Part shown: piece after piece, positions 36,509-48,241 of the stretch
Layout of the letters: each line of letters opens with the position of its first letter
Numbering within the stretch: position 1 is the stretch's first letter
From: Gordius sp. MW1
Lineage: Eukaryota; Nematomorpha; Gordioida; Gordea; Gordiidae
Assembly: GCA_964036665.1 (NCBI GenBank)
Contig: OZ038526.1
Coordinates: 22,568,001-22,632,000, forward strand
DNA length: 64,000 bases
Direction of reading: 5' to 3'
The notes under the pieces: model-generated
The model's database searches: none
What the model was told of the DNA's origin: nothing
What the model saw: only the letters and a program-made list of their open reading frames with translations
Translations under genes and position numbers: made by a program

Positions 36509-39500
36509 TTAAGGGATGAGGAGTGGATTTTTCTCGCTCAACTGGTCCAGTCGTTTCCCTTCCAATATGGCCGCCGTTTCCCGCCAATGTACCGATTTGA
36601 TGTGGTATTTTAGTGAACGATCGTAAGCCAGCGTTTTCCCGCAAAAATTACACAAAAACCCGGGAGTCCGCAAGTCGAATCGACTTCTCCTCTTAACTCG
36701 CCCACCGCTCCAACCCGAGGCCGTTGACGAATCGTGACGATCTTCCCCACTCCAACCCCCCACACCGCCATCATTTGGGGGCTGAGGGTCGGTGGGATAC
36801 TCGTGGGCGCCCCCATTTTCCACGATGTACAAAGGAAGAAGGTGCTTTCGGTCGCCCCCGTAAGCCAAAACATCCTCACCAACCTCGTGCTCGTCTACGC
36901 CAGCTGATTGACTCGTCAACAAATATCCCGGTTCATTTCTATGCACCGTTTTAATGTGTTCCCTCAAGGAACGGGCGTAAGCCAAGGTTTTGCCGCAGTA
37001 CTCGCAAAGATGACCGGGGTCGAAAGCGAGATCTAAGCGCGACCTTCTGATCACTATGCCGGGAGCGTGATTTGAAGAATGAGCGTGAATCCTTTGAGCA
37101 GCTGAAGAATTCCACTCCTCGCGGTGCATCGTTTTGATGTGTTGTTTCAGGGAACGGTCGTAGGCTAGAGACTTGCCACAATATTGACAAGAGTAGCCAA
37201 CGTCCTCACCCAGGTCGTGACGGGTTCGCCTCTTAACTTTGACCCCGGTTTGGGGCAAGGCCGTTACCTGATGAGAGACCAAATATGTCAAATTAAGTTT
37301 TACCGAACAGCTGATTCAACTATTAAAATCATTCAGACACACCATACAAGCTGCCATCTTGTGGGAAAAACTTAACGACAGGTATATTTAAACTTCTCCA
37401 CGATATAATATTTATAAGACTATTAGCTTAAATTATAAATTTAAAAAAAATAAATAAAACACAAAAATAAATTATGTTGAGTTTTATCGTTTAATTGCGA
37501 TTTCCCTCAAAATGGCTCTAAACTCGCTGAAAAATATCAGCTGTTCGGCAGTCTATGGTTTTAGCACTTCATAAAAAGAGAACTAAAAGATAGTCACAAA
37601 AGAATAGCGAGTTGCCCCCCCCCCCCAATTATTATAATTTTTAAAGTTTAAAAAGTAATTTTTGATAGAGAAAGAGAGAGGGATTTACTTGAAAAACGGA
37701 TGTGACATTATTGCCTATGGTTATGACCAAGTTATTATCTATCGTATAACTAGCTGCTGCTCCCATGTATTTATGCTCGAAGGCTTCTTCGATGCCACAG
37801 CCCCCCTCTTCTTCTTCAGCTTTCACCGTCCCTGCCCCGTATTTGAACAGCTGATCTGAGGAGGTGGATGGGTGCCCCCCGGCTGGCGATGCGGTGTTAG
37901 GCATCATCAACTGTTCAAATCCTAATCTGCTTAAGGATCCAGGAGGTGCCAAGAGCGTCGTATTATTGAGCGGTTGCCCGAACGTAGCAAAATAATGATC
38001 CGGATGAATCTTTTTCAAATGTCTGCATTAACCAAATACAACATACCCTATATATTTCATAATGGAAAAAAATCATAGACTAGATAGGCTCATGTCATAT
38101 TATGTTCCATATGGTAAATTGTGTGTCAGATTTTCCTCCATCTTCAAGACAACAAGCCTTCCTCACTAGTTTGTAAATTTGAACGAACGTCAATAAATTA
38201 ATATTAAACAAAATATTGATGGCGCTATATTATTATTAAACAAACTTTCATCACAGTTTTTACATTTTTATGTATAGTGTATTTGATATATATTTTAGAA
38301 TGCTGTTTTTGATATCTACCCATTTCAGTATTTTTTTGATTTACTTTTTTAGGATTATTTAATTTACAAAAATTACTAATCTATATAATTACTACTTTCT
38401 CATGTTATCATTAAAATGGTGGAAAAAAGGTACATATTTTATGCGTCGTTGAGGAGTCTATAGTCTATGGTAAAAATAGTATGGACAAAATAGGCAATAT
38501 ATAAGTGTGGTTTCTGTAACCTTATATATTCTTCGCGTTTATTGAATTTCACGATCTTGATGGGAGGCCCAGAAGTGGAGGGTTGCAACGTGTGAGGGAA
38601 GGAAGAGTTGGAGACCATTTGATTCAAGTAATCTTCGGGACTATTAGCATCTCCTCGAGGAGGAGCGCTGTTGTACTCTTCCTCCTCCTCCTTGGTCTGC
38701 GGGTCTAACAGACGCTGTATAGCGGAGACCGCATTCCTAGTTCCATCTCTTCCCGGATCTATCAGCGCCAAGATATCCTGTTCTTGCTCTTGTCCCACAG
38801 AGGCAGCCGATGCCAGAATATCCATGCCCTCTTTCACCCCTCCTCCTTGATTTACATCGCCGTGATGATGATGAGAATGCAAGGTGGGGTAGGTGCAGAG
38901 GTAACAAATGTATTTGGGTGCTTTGACCAGTCCCGGATCGGCGTGGTAAAAGAAATCGATCAAGTGTTGATCCAAACCCTCCCGATCTGGAAATCGAAGG
39001 CCGCAGGAGCTACATCTCCAGGCTAGTAGGTCGGAATGCACGTCTGAAGCCAAATGCCGGTTCAAGTGAAAGAACTTCGCGAACACTCGATCGCAGAAGG
39101 GGCAAGCAAAAGAGGAACCGGAAGCTGAGCCACTGGAAGTGGCGTTGGCATTTGGCGACGAGGTCGAAATGGTATTACTAAGATTGCCTTCGTGTACCGT
39201 TTCGACGTGTGTAATTAAACTGCTTTTCGATTGAAATCGGCCATCACAAGATCCGCATATGTACTGCGGCTCGTCCCGGCTTCCCAACTGTTCCTGTAAT
39301 CATAAATACAAAATATTAATATGCAAGATTTGAAGCAACATGATATCCCTTTAACGTAGAAGTGGAGAATACCGATAAAATGACATGTATAATGTAATTA
39401 AACAAAAATTAATGAACCCCGCCCCCCTCCCCACCTTTACAATTAATTTCGGAATTTAATAAACGAAGCAAAGTCTTAACCCTAGGGTGTATTAATAAAC

Positions 39501-42500
39501 TAACTTTCTACGACTCTAACATGATGTCTATTAACGTACAACGCGATACTAAAATCGCTATTGAACACAATCACATTTATGTTCTAAATACTAAAAAGAA
39601 ATAAAATTTGAGCTTTTTAAATCTAAGCTTGTTGTTTATATATCAAGTGTTAACCCGCCAGGTACCACTAATTTTTGGCCGGTCAAATTTTGTTAAAAAA
39701 TAATTATTTAGCATCCCTAAGGTCTAGTTAAGAAAAGTCAATTGAAATTTTTTTGAAAAAAAATGCACTCGAGGAGCTAGGGGGGTGTCACCTAAAAGTG
39801 ACAATGGGAACACCAAAAATGCAACATTTTATTTTTTATTCAAATCAATTACAATAAAATTAATTATGAGTTATGATAATTCGCCCAGCATTTTAACCCG
39901 ACAGGTACCAATGTAACTTTTAAGTTACACCTATTTAAATGTTGTTTATTCAAAAAGTATTTATCGAAATTAAATTTTTTTAAATGAATTCAGCACACAG
40001 CTGTTGCCCAATTAGCTCACATAACGCTTATATCCTCCGGATTTATCATTCTTAAAATATTCTATTCCAAAGTTCACGATTTTTTCATTTTTTCAACCCT
40101 CTCAAATTATTCAATTTTATGGAAAAACAAACGTAAGTTATAAATTTTTTTTGCATGTTCTGAAAGATTAATTTCTGCCTATTATTTTGATATAAATTAA
40201 TTTTTATAATTATTTTTTTATCCTACCTTTTTTTAACTTTTAAATTTAATGTCACCTAAAAGTGACATTGGGAAGGGCATTTTTCGCCTTTGTTATTCAA
40301 GTATTTATTAACCTTATAAACATTGCCTGTTAACACCTAAACTATTAAAAATTAATTTAGGCTTGTGTAAGCCATCTTATAATAAATATTTCTCATCTAC
40401 TCTTGATATTTAAATCCACAGAGACAAAATATTTTGTAGGAAAGTAATTTTGTGCTTGAAAAATATGGTTTTCAATAAACTTTTTAATTAATTTTTAAAC
40501 AATTTTTAGGACATTGAATGATCTGCTAGAGGAATTGGAATGCCCTAACTTAGATATTGAAGAAGTTATTATTTTTCCTCCAATTGAGGAAGGTGACACG
40601 GATCAGGAAAGTGGAGATGAAATAGAAGCCGATCTGGATCATCTACCGAGACCAATGATTACCTCTAGTATAGAGATAATTCGTTTATCCGATCTAAAAA
40701 GTTCATCTTTCCAAGGTGATTTGAGTTGGCACGACGATGAAAATTTATTTATTCCATGTGGTCGCAAAGAAGATGATAATAAAGACGTCGATTTAATTGA
40801 TCTGCCCACCCCTGAAGATTATTTTGAGCAACTTTTTTCGGACGAAATTGTGACACTTTTGGTTGAAAGGACAAATCTATATGGCAGCCATCATAATGTT
40901 AATTTAAACTTTACAAAGGAGGAGTGTAAAGTCTATATTGCGATATTACTCCTCACAGGATACCTAACCCCAAAGAATATAAAAATGTTTTGGGAACTGC
41001 AATCTGATTGCTACAATCAAATGGTCTCCAACGGCATGCGCCGTAATAGATTTCAAGAGATAACAAAGTACCTACATGCATGCGACAATTTGAAGTTGGA
41101 CTTAACGGACAAATTTGCCAAAGTGCGAGAGTTTTTCAATCTCTTGAATAAACAATTTCAAACATATTTCAAATATGTTAAGACATCTAACATTTCCATG
41201 GACGAAACCATCGTCCCCTATTTTGGACACCACACCACCAAACAATTTATAAAAGGAAAGCCAATGCGGTTTGGATTTAAATTATGGTCAGCGGCAACAA
41301 GGTCTGGGTACCTTACGGCTTTTGATGTTTATCAGGGTGCATCGTGTATTTTACCACATCAAAAAACCCTGGGTTTGGGGGGAGCTGTCATAATGGACCT
41401 TCTTGATAAATTGCCGGAGAAATATTCTCCATATAATATCTATTTTGATAATTATTTTACAAGCACAAAATTATTAAATGCACTCTCAAAAATAAACGTT
41501 GGCGCTACAGGAACTGTCCGTACAAACAGAATAAAATGTCCGCTAAGTGACCCTAAACTTTTTAAAAAAAAGGAACGAGGTTATTTCGAGAAAAAAATTG
41601 CATCAAATTTAGTAGCAATACAATGGAATGACAATTGTGTAGTCAAGATGTTATCTAATTGTCATGGAACCCACCCTGTAAGAAAAATCGGCAGAATAGG
41701 TTCAAGCAATAAAGTGAAATCGAGAATACAGGTTGATTGCCCCTTTATGGTGCAAATGTATAATAGATATATGGGTGGGGTCGATAGATTCGACCAAAAT
41801 ATCCATTCTACGAGGATTTCTTATAGGGGGAAAAAATGGTATTTTCCTTTGATTGCATTTGGCATAGATGCGGCATGTCAAAATGCATGGCAAATATACA
41901 ATTTGAACAATGAATATATTTCTTTATGCACTTTTAAAAGGTCAATAGTGGTGTCATATTTCAAAAAATATGGTAGTCAACCGAAAAGAAGTGTTTACGC
42001 TACGTTAACAAGATATAAACCGAATATTTCAAAACATCAAAAAGAAGCCTGTTTACAGAGGCGCTGTAAAGTTTGTAAGAAGGCCACTCGCCTTAAATGT
42101 TCTTATTGCAATGCCGGATTGCATTTAAAATGCTGGGCGAATTATCATAACTCATAATTAATTTTATTGTAATTGATTTGAATAAAAAATAAAATGTTGC
42201 ATTTTTGGTGTTCCCATTGTCACTTTTAGGTGACACCCCCCTAGCTCCTCGAGTGCATTTTTTTTCAAAAAAATTTCAATTGACTTTTCTTAACTAGACC
42301 TTAGGGATGCTAAATAATTATTTTTTAACAAAATTTGACCGGCCAAAAATTAGTGGTACCTGGCGGGTTAAATGCAATCCGGCATTGCAATAAGAACATT
42401 TAAGGCGAGTGGCCTTCTTACAAACTTTACAGCGCCTCTGTAAACAGGCTTCTTTTTGATGTTTTGAAATATTCGGTTTATATCTTGTTAACGTAGCGTA

Positions 42501-45500
42501 AACACTTCTTTTCGGTTGACTACCATATTTTTTGAAATATGACACCACTATTGACCTTTTAAAAGTGCATAAAGAAATATATTCATTGTTCAAATTGTAT
42601 ATTTGCCATGCATTTTGACATGCCGCATCTATGCCAAATGCAATCAAAGGAAAATACCATTTTTTCCCCCTATAAGAAATCCTCGTAGAATGGATATTTT
42701 GGTCGAATCTATCGACCCCACCCATATATCTATTATACATTTGCACCATAAAGGGGCAATCAACCTGTATTCTCGATTTCACTTTATTGCTTGAACCTAT
42801 TCTGCCGATTTTTCTTACAGGGTGGGTTCCATGACAATTAGATAACATCTTGACTACACAATTGTCATTCCATTGTATTGCTACTAAATTTGATGCAATT
42901 TTTTTCTCGAAATAACCTCGTTCCTTTTTTTTAAAAAGTTTAGGGTCACTTAGCGGACATTTTATTCTGTTTGTACGGACAGTTCCTGTAGCGCCAACGT
43001 TTATTTTTGAGAGTGCATTTAATAATTTTGTGCTTGTAAAATAATTATCAAAATAGATATTATATGGAGAATATTTCTCCGGCAATTTATCAAGAAGGTC
43101 CATTATGACAGCTCCCCCCAAACCCAGGGTTTTTTGATGTGGTAAAATACACGATGCACCCTGATAAACATCAAAAGCCGTAAGGTACCCAGACCTTGTT
43201 GCCGCTGACCATAATTTAAATCCAAACCGCATTGGCTTTCCTTTTATAAATTGTTTGGTGGTGTGGTGTCCAAAATAGGGGACGATGGTTTCGTCCATGG
43301 AAATGTTAGATGTCTTAACATATTTGAAATATGTTTGAAATTGTTTATTCAAGAGATTGAAAAACTCTCGCACTTTGGCAAATTTGTCCGTTAAGTCCAA
43401 CTTCAAATTGTCGCATGCATGTAGGTACTTTGTTATCTCTTGAAATCTATTACGGCGCATGCCGTTGGAGACCATTTGATTGTAGCAATCAGATTGCAGT
43501 TCCCAAAACATTTTTATATTCTTTGGGGTTAGGTATCCTGTGAGGAGTAATATCGCAATATAGACTTTACACTCCTCCTTTGTAAAGTTTAAATTAACAT
43601 TATGATGGCTGCCATATAGATTTGTCCTTTCAACCAAAAGTGTCACAATTTCGTCCGAAAAAAGTTGCTCAAAATAATCTTCAGGGGTGGGCAGATCAAT
43701 TAAATCGACGTCTTTATTATCATCTTCTTTGCGACCACATGGAATAAATAAATTTTCATCGTCGTGCCAACTCAAATCACCTTGGAAAGATGAACTTTTT
43801 AGATCGGATAAACGAATTATCTCTATACTAGAGGTAATCATTGGTCTCGGTAGATGATCCAGATCGGCTTCTATTTCATCTCCACTTTCCTGATCCGTGT
43901 CACCTTCCTCAATTGGAGGAAAAATAATAACTTCTTCAATATCTAAGTTAGGGCATTCCAATTCCTCTAGCAGATCATTCAATGTCCTAAAAATTGTTTA
44001 AAAATTAATTAAAAAGTTTATTGAAAACCATATTTTTCAAGCACAAAATTACTTTCCTACAAAATATTTTGTCTCTGTGGATTTAAATATCAAGAGTAGA
44101 TGAGAAATATTTATTATAAGATGGCTTACACAAGCCTAAATTAATTTTTAATAGTTTAGGTGTTAACAGGCAATGTTTATAAGGTTAATAAATACTTGAA
44201 TAACAAAGGCGAAAAATGCCCTTCCCAATGTCACTTTTAGGTGACATTAAATTTAAAAGTTAAAAAAAGGTAGGATAAAAAAATAATTATAAAAATTAAT
44301 TTATATCAAAATAATAGGCAGAAATTAATCTTTCAGAACATGCAAAAAAAATTTATAACTTACGTTTGTTTTTCCATAAAATTGAATAATTTGAGAGGGT
44401 TGAAAAAATGAAAAAATCGTGAACTTTGGAATAGAATATTTTAAGAATGATAAATCCGGAGGATATAAGCGTTATGTGAGCTAATTGGGCAACAGCTGTG
44501 TGCTGAATTCATTTAAAAAAATTTAATTTCGATAAATACTTTTTGAATAAACAACATTTAAATAGGTGTAACTTAAAAGTTACATTGGTACCTGTCGGGT
44601 TAATTCAAACCAAAGCTAAGGCATCTTCCAAATTTTCGGACTTCAGGTAGCTGCTCCCCAATCCCGGCTGATATCCCATCGTATGTCGACGTTGTAGGTC
44701 GGCGGCATCTCGATACATTTCAAAATTCCCTTCTGATTGACGTCGCCATTTTGTTTTTCCAGACACGGAAAAGCCGGGATGGGCGCTTTTCACGTGTTCC
44801 GTCAGGGCGGTCTTGGAAGGGTAAGTAGCCGTAGTATCTACGACGCTGCAAGAGTCGAGCGTCTCGGTGGTGTCACCGCTTTCGAGTAGCGCGCGTTTTA
44901 TGGATGCGCTTATACAAAGGTGACAACGGTAAGAGCGTTTGCTCTTGCTCTTCCCACCACCCTCGACACTACCTCTCGAATGAGCTTCGAACGAGGCTGT
45001 GCTATGTGCTCTTTTAACGTGACGATCGAGTGCCGCTCGACGCTCGAACAAAGCGCCGCAAGTTTCGCACATCAACGCGGGGGCCATCTTGGTCAGCCTC
45101 GGTTTCCACTTACTAATTTCAAGATGGCGACTTCCGGCTTCGACCCCTCCCGTCTCATCCATTCCCGTATCGAGAATGATTTCTTCTTTTACTACCTGAC
45201 CCTCCCAGGATACTCCGAACATATTGCTTGGCATGTTATGGGCTCCTATAAATCCGTTTCCATCCTGACCTCGCCCAGACTCCAAACTAGGATATAAAAT
45301 ATATTTATTTCATAAAATAATAGAAGTTAGAGTTTTCATGGATCTAACTCTAAAATCCATGACTCAAACTTCATGATAAATTGAAGTGTATATATAGCTT
45401 GCTTTGCAAAAAGTTTATATTTACCCCACAATAAATAGTAAATATGTCAAAACTTATCTAATTTATAAGTAAAACTATATATCTTCTAGGTATCTAAATT

Positions 45501-46713
45501 ATCATTATTTAGAGTTTGAGGGTTAGAGTTAATCAATAATCCAGCAATATAAGACTTAACTTAATTTATTAGTTAAAAATGTTTAATTTATAGTAGATAC
45601 TTTAGCACTTATAGAAAAATTATAAACTTGATTAAATATAAAAAATTTCTAATTTTTTTTACATATTTTTAGTTTAACAACCCTATTATTTAGTTTTATG
45701 CTAAAATGATGATTTTAAAACACATGGAATATAAGAAAGATCTTTAATCATGATTTGTTCCTTTAAACAATAAAATACCTTTGCCCTTCTATATATATTG
45801 TGTTAGCATCTACGTCATTTTCAACACGTTTTTCAAAAGACGTCTGACTTTGACTGGCATACGAATGGATTGATTTTATGTGCTTTTTAAATTTATAGGT
45901 GGAATAAAAAACTTCATCGCATAAAGTGCAATGCAATTCTTCATTTTCATTTGATTGATCCAATAAATCTTTCTCATTTAATTTCACTTTTTTGTTTTTG
46001 TCCGCTATTTGAATTTCTTCAATAAAATCATGAGCATATTTTTGATTTTTCTTTCGTACTCTGTGAGGCCTTTGAATAACTAAAGCCTTTCCTTGACTCG
46101 TATCCTTAAGTTCTTGAAAATTTTTATCTTGGTCTTGTGGGTAAAAACTCTCATTTTCCTTTGATATGTGTATGATATCATCCTTTGTTACGAGCTTTTC
46201 CAACTTAACTGTACATGGTTTAAGATGTATATCCTACATAAATATATAATAATATGTATGATGCAAATTAATCAAAAGCTTATAATTAATCTATGAAGGA
46301 AAACAATTTGCATGTAATATCTAAATCTACTTTTAAATATTATATTATTAAAATGCAAAAAAAAAATTAAATCAAGCTGTATAAAATATAGCACATTGAC
46401 TTAAATATTAGCATGAGAAACATATGGGTCAGCATAAAGACATAATTATTAAGTGGCTATCTAGTATATTAAATTAAATGATCTGATACTTACATAAAAA
46501 AGTGGTAAATTCTTGTGTATAATTTACATAAAGAACATAATGAAACTGATGAATATATTAATCTAAAATAAAAGTACAAATTTTTCTCAATCCAATCTTA
46601 ATTGATTCTAATATAGTTAAAATATCAAACCTATTAAAAATAAAATCAATTTTAACAAATTTCAAGAAATAATGAAAAGAATGAATGAAAATTTATTATA
46701 CCTCTGCATGCAT
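36509..46713 (-). CDS. C2H2 zinc-finger protein, predicted 1002 aa, six coding exons
   Basis: Coding exons on the minus strand: 46713-46702 (ATGCATGCAGAG, donor GTATAA), 46233-45779, 45286-44611, 39293-38521, 38022-37689, 37267-36509. They sum to 3009 nt and every junction phase fits. An in-frame TAA lies just upstream of the ATG. C2H2 fingers are at about residues 106-127, 229-250, 394-415, 445-467 and 475-498, with degenerate ones at 277-325 and 511 onward. The last exon holds three similar modules at about 777-798, 838-859 and 956-977. Each has an (V/I)xRR(S/T)R.DL lead and a C..CGK(S/T)LAY.RSL core. Acidic and Gly/Ser linkers separate them. It is presumably a nuclear DNA-binding regulator; I do not recognise the orthologue. 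Intron 3 carries nested piggyBac elements 7 nt inside a weak donor (TTG|GTTTGA). If that donor is not used, the frame stops at 44605 and the locus would be two genes. Confidence 0.75.
38074..38469. mobile_element. CATAGACTA-ended MITE, copy 2 of the 24891 family
   Basis: A 396-bp element in the zinc-finger gene's fourth intron, with ends CATAGACTAGATAGGCTCATG and GAGGAGTCTATAGTCTATG. It shares with 24891-25321 the words TGCATATGGTCAATTGTGTGTCA (here variant) and GATGGCGCTATATTATT. It ends about 50 nt from the exon 4 donor. No exact target duplication is visible. Confidence 0.65.
39897..42367 (+). mobile_element. Inner, intact piggyBac element (2471 bp)
   Basis: The element runs CCCGACAGGTACCA to TGGTACCTGGCGGG between TTAA duplications at 39893-39896 and 42368-42371, both derived from a TTAA within the outer copy. 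The terminal repeats are 14 bp with one mismatch. Subterminal palindromes include GTAACTTTTAAGTTAC at 39913-39928. The hairpin word GTCACCTAAAAGTGAC at 40251-40266 recurs inverted at 42219-42234. It encodes a full-length transposase. No decay is seen relative to the outer copy, so the insertion is very recent. Confidence 0.95.
40119..42157 (+). CDS. piggyBac transposase, intact, two exons, 553 aa
   Basis: The transposase excises and inserts the element at TTAA sites. Exon 1 is 40119-40132 (ATG GAA AAA CAA AC) followed by a consensus GTAAGT donor. Exon 2 starts after TTTTTAG at 40510 and ends at TAA 42155-42157. The 377-nt intron is phase 2 and supplies the only ATG in a good position, because exon 2 alone has none before the conserved N-terminal region. 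The acidic N-terminus precedes the DDE_Tnp_1_7-type catalytic domain with Asp236 (SMDETIVPYFG), Asp318 (IYFDNYFTS) and Asp430 (MGGVDRFDQ), the expected DDD triad. A C-terminal cysteine-rich domain (C..C, C..C, H..C pattern, about residues 519-546) fits the piggyBac TTAA/TIR-binding zinc finger. All parts are present, so activity is plausible. Confidence 0.9.
42318..44377 (-). pseudogene. Outer piggyBac transposase, C-terminus replaced by self-insertion
   Basis: The first exon lies at 44377-44364 and the second starts at 43986, mirroring the inner copy base for base in position. The frame is identical to the inner transposase through residue Leu of AGLHL. The inner element then enters at TTAA, so the last nine residues (KCWANYHNS), including the final zinc-finger cysteine, are lost. 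They are replaced by a short tail read from the inner element's 3' end (TRQVPLIFGRSNFVKK). The catalytic Asp triad is unaffected. Because the C-terminal finger contacts DNA in piggyBac, this copy is probably inactive or altered. Confidence 0.85.
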
Positions 46714-48241
46714 CAGGCGGTTTTCACGTATTTAGTCGGGATTGAAAAATATTTGAAGCGAAAAAATAGGTACACAAATTAAATTGCAAATTTATTACAT
46801 AGTGATTACACTTTTATTTCGTAAATATATAAATTAGAATAAGTGTTAGATTTGTTTTTACATATTTATATCTGAATTTGCAGAATCCAAAGAAATAAAT
46901 ACCCATCTCTGATGCTATTTTTTTATCTAAGAAAGGAATATAATTTTATTTAATTATTTATCAGATCTTACATTTATAAAATTAGCATATATTAAGCATT
47001 TAAACATAAAGAGGAAGCATGCTCATATCTGTATTATTTTTTAAAGTCAAGTTATTATGTGATTTGGGTCTAGAGATAATATTTATGTTCAATTTAAATT
47101 TATATTAGAATTGTGCAAGATCTAACCCAAATTCAACTAGATGTACTATGCCATTCGTCTTTAAATTTATAAAGTATTAATACTTTAAATAGACTTATTT
47201 GTTTATATATAAAACGTTTATATAAAAAATTATTAAAACTATTCATTCTTATAATGTGTTCATTTGGTGATAAATTTTGATAAAACATTGTGAATTTTCA
47301 AAAAAAGCCTGATTGCATTATATTCAATTTACTACTACTACACATGGTATTTTTCATCAAAGGGTTGCTTATCTTATAATTCCCATAGCCCCAATCCCAT
47401 TAGCGATTAGAGCGCGGAAATAAACCATATTATTACTTACCCCTATCATATAAATCTATGGAACTCTAATTTGCGTGTCATCTTAAAGCACATTTAGAAA
47501 ATGGTGTTTAATGAAACGCATAGCCAGGCATTTTTATAATTTGGCTAAAATTGTTTCAATTGTACGAGAAAACACTATTTAAACCTTGATTGTATATTAA
47601 GTATTTTTAAACGAGGCTTCCAATATATCAAAACAATTATTAGTTGTAATAATAAACAAATAAAGCAAGTTTTTCAATATTTCATTCCAAGAATATAAAG
47701 ATAACTTTAGGCAAATATTTAGTACGAATGTTATTTTAAAGATCAATAATGTTTAGAATGACAATTCATTGATTAATTAGTATAATTATACTTGTACAAT
47801 TTAGTTTAGTGCCGTTTATATAGGCATAGTGTAACCTTAAATAATTTAGTAGAGATGGCGCTTATTTTATATTTAACTAAATGATTTATTATTTAAAAAT
47901 AATTGGATATTCATTTTTAATTTAACAAAATTGAGTGTAACGTTAATTTTAGTACCTGTTAGAACACAATAATTCCATAATGCTCTTTGTACAATTTTAC
48001 GGTACGTTAACCAAGATCATTGCCTGAACCACATATATTGAAATATGAGAACACGTTTACCTAGGTAATTAATTATATTAATGATTACGTTTGCTTAATA
48101 CTTTTGAATTTAATTTTTATGCAATGTGCAAATCATATTTTGCATTTTGTCCCCACATTATTGAGATAAGCTTAATTTGTTTCATATTTAAGTTATTTAA
48201 CAAAATTTCCTCTATCTTATACAAACTTCATTATTGATTAG
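46714..48241. other. AT-rich region upstream of the zinc-finger gene
   Basis: No coding exon is seen. On the minus strand a strong donor (AGGG|GTAAGTAAT) at about 47440 follows GC-richer sequence and could end a 5' untranslated exon of the zinc-finger gene, but no matching acceptor is clear. The remainder is AT-rich with no defined repeat. Confidence 0.4.

Larger units (their letters stand above)
39654..44599 (-). mobile_element. Outer piggyBac element, interrupted by a second copy
   Basis: On the minus strand this element starts CCCGACAGGTACCA (at 44599) and ends TGGTACCTGGCGGG (at 39654). It is flanked by its TTAA target on both sides (39650-39653 and 44600-44603). Its own sequence is 44599-42372 plus 39896-39654, totalling 2471 bp, the same length as the inner copy. 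It is split at an internal TTAA near the end of its transposase gene by the inner element. Its encoded protein matches the inner copy throughout the shared part. It is inserted in intron 3 of the zinc-finger gene, in the same orientation as that gene. Confidence 0.95.

Noticed and set aside
39650-44603. Inverted piggyBac pair as an assembly duplication artefact
   Set aside because: Both TTAA duplications and the displaced 243-bp end fragment are exactly what a nested insertion predicts; an artefact would not produce them. Long reads should still confirm it.
36509-46233. Alternative 3' zinc-finger exons of a lola-like gene
   Set aside because: The exons chain consecutively with fitting phases into one reading frame, so a single linear gene is simpler than alternative terminal exons.
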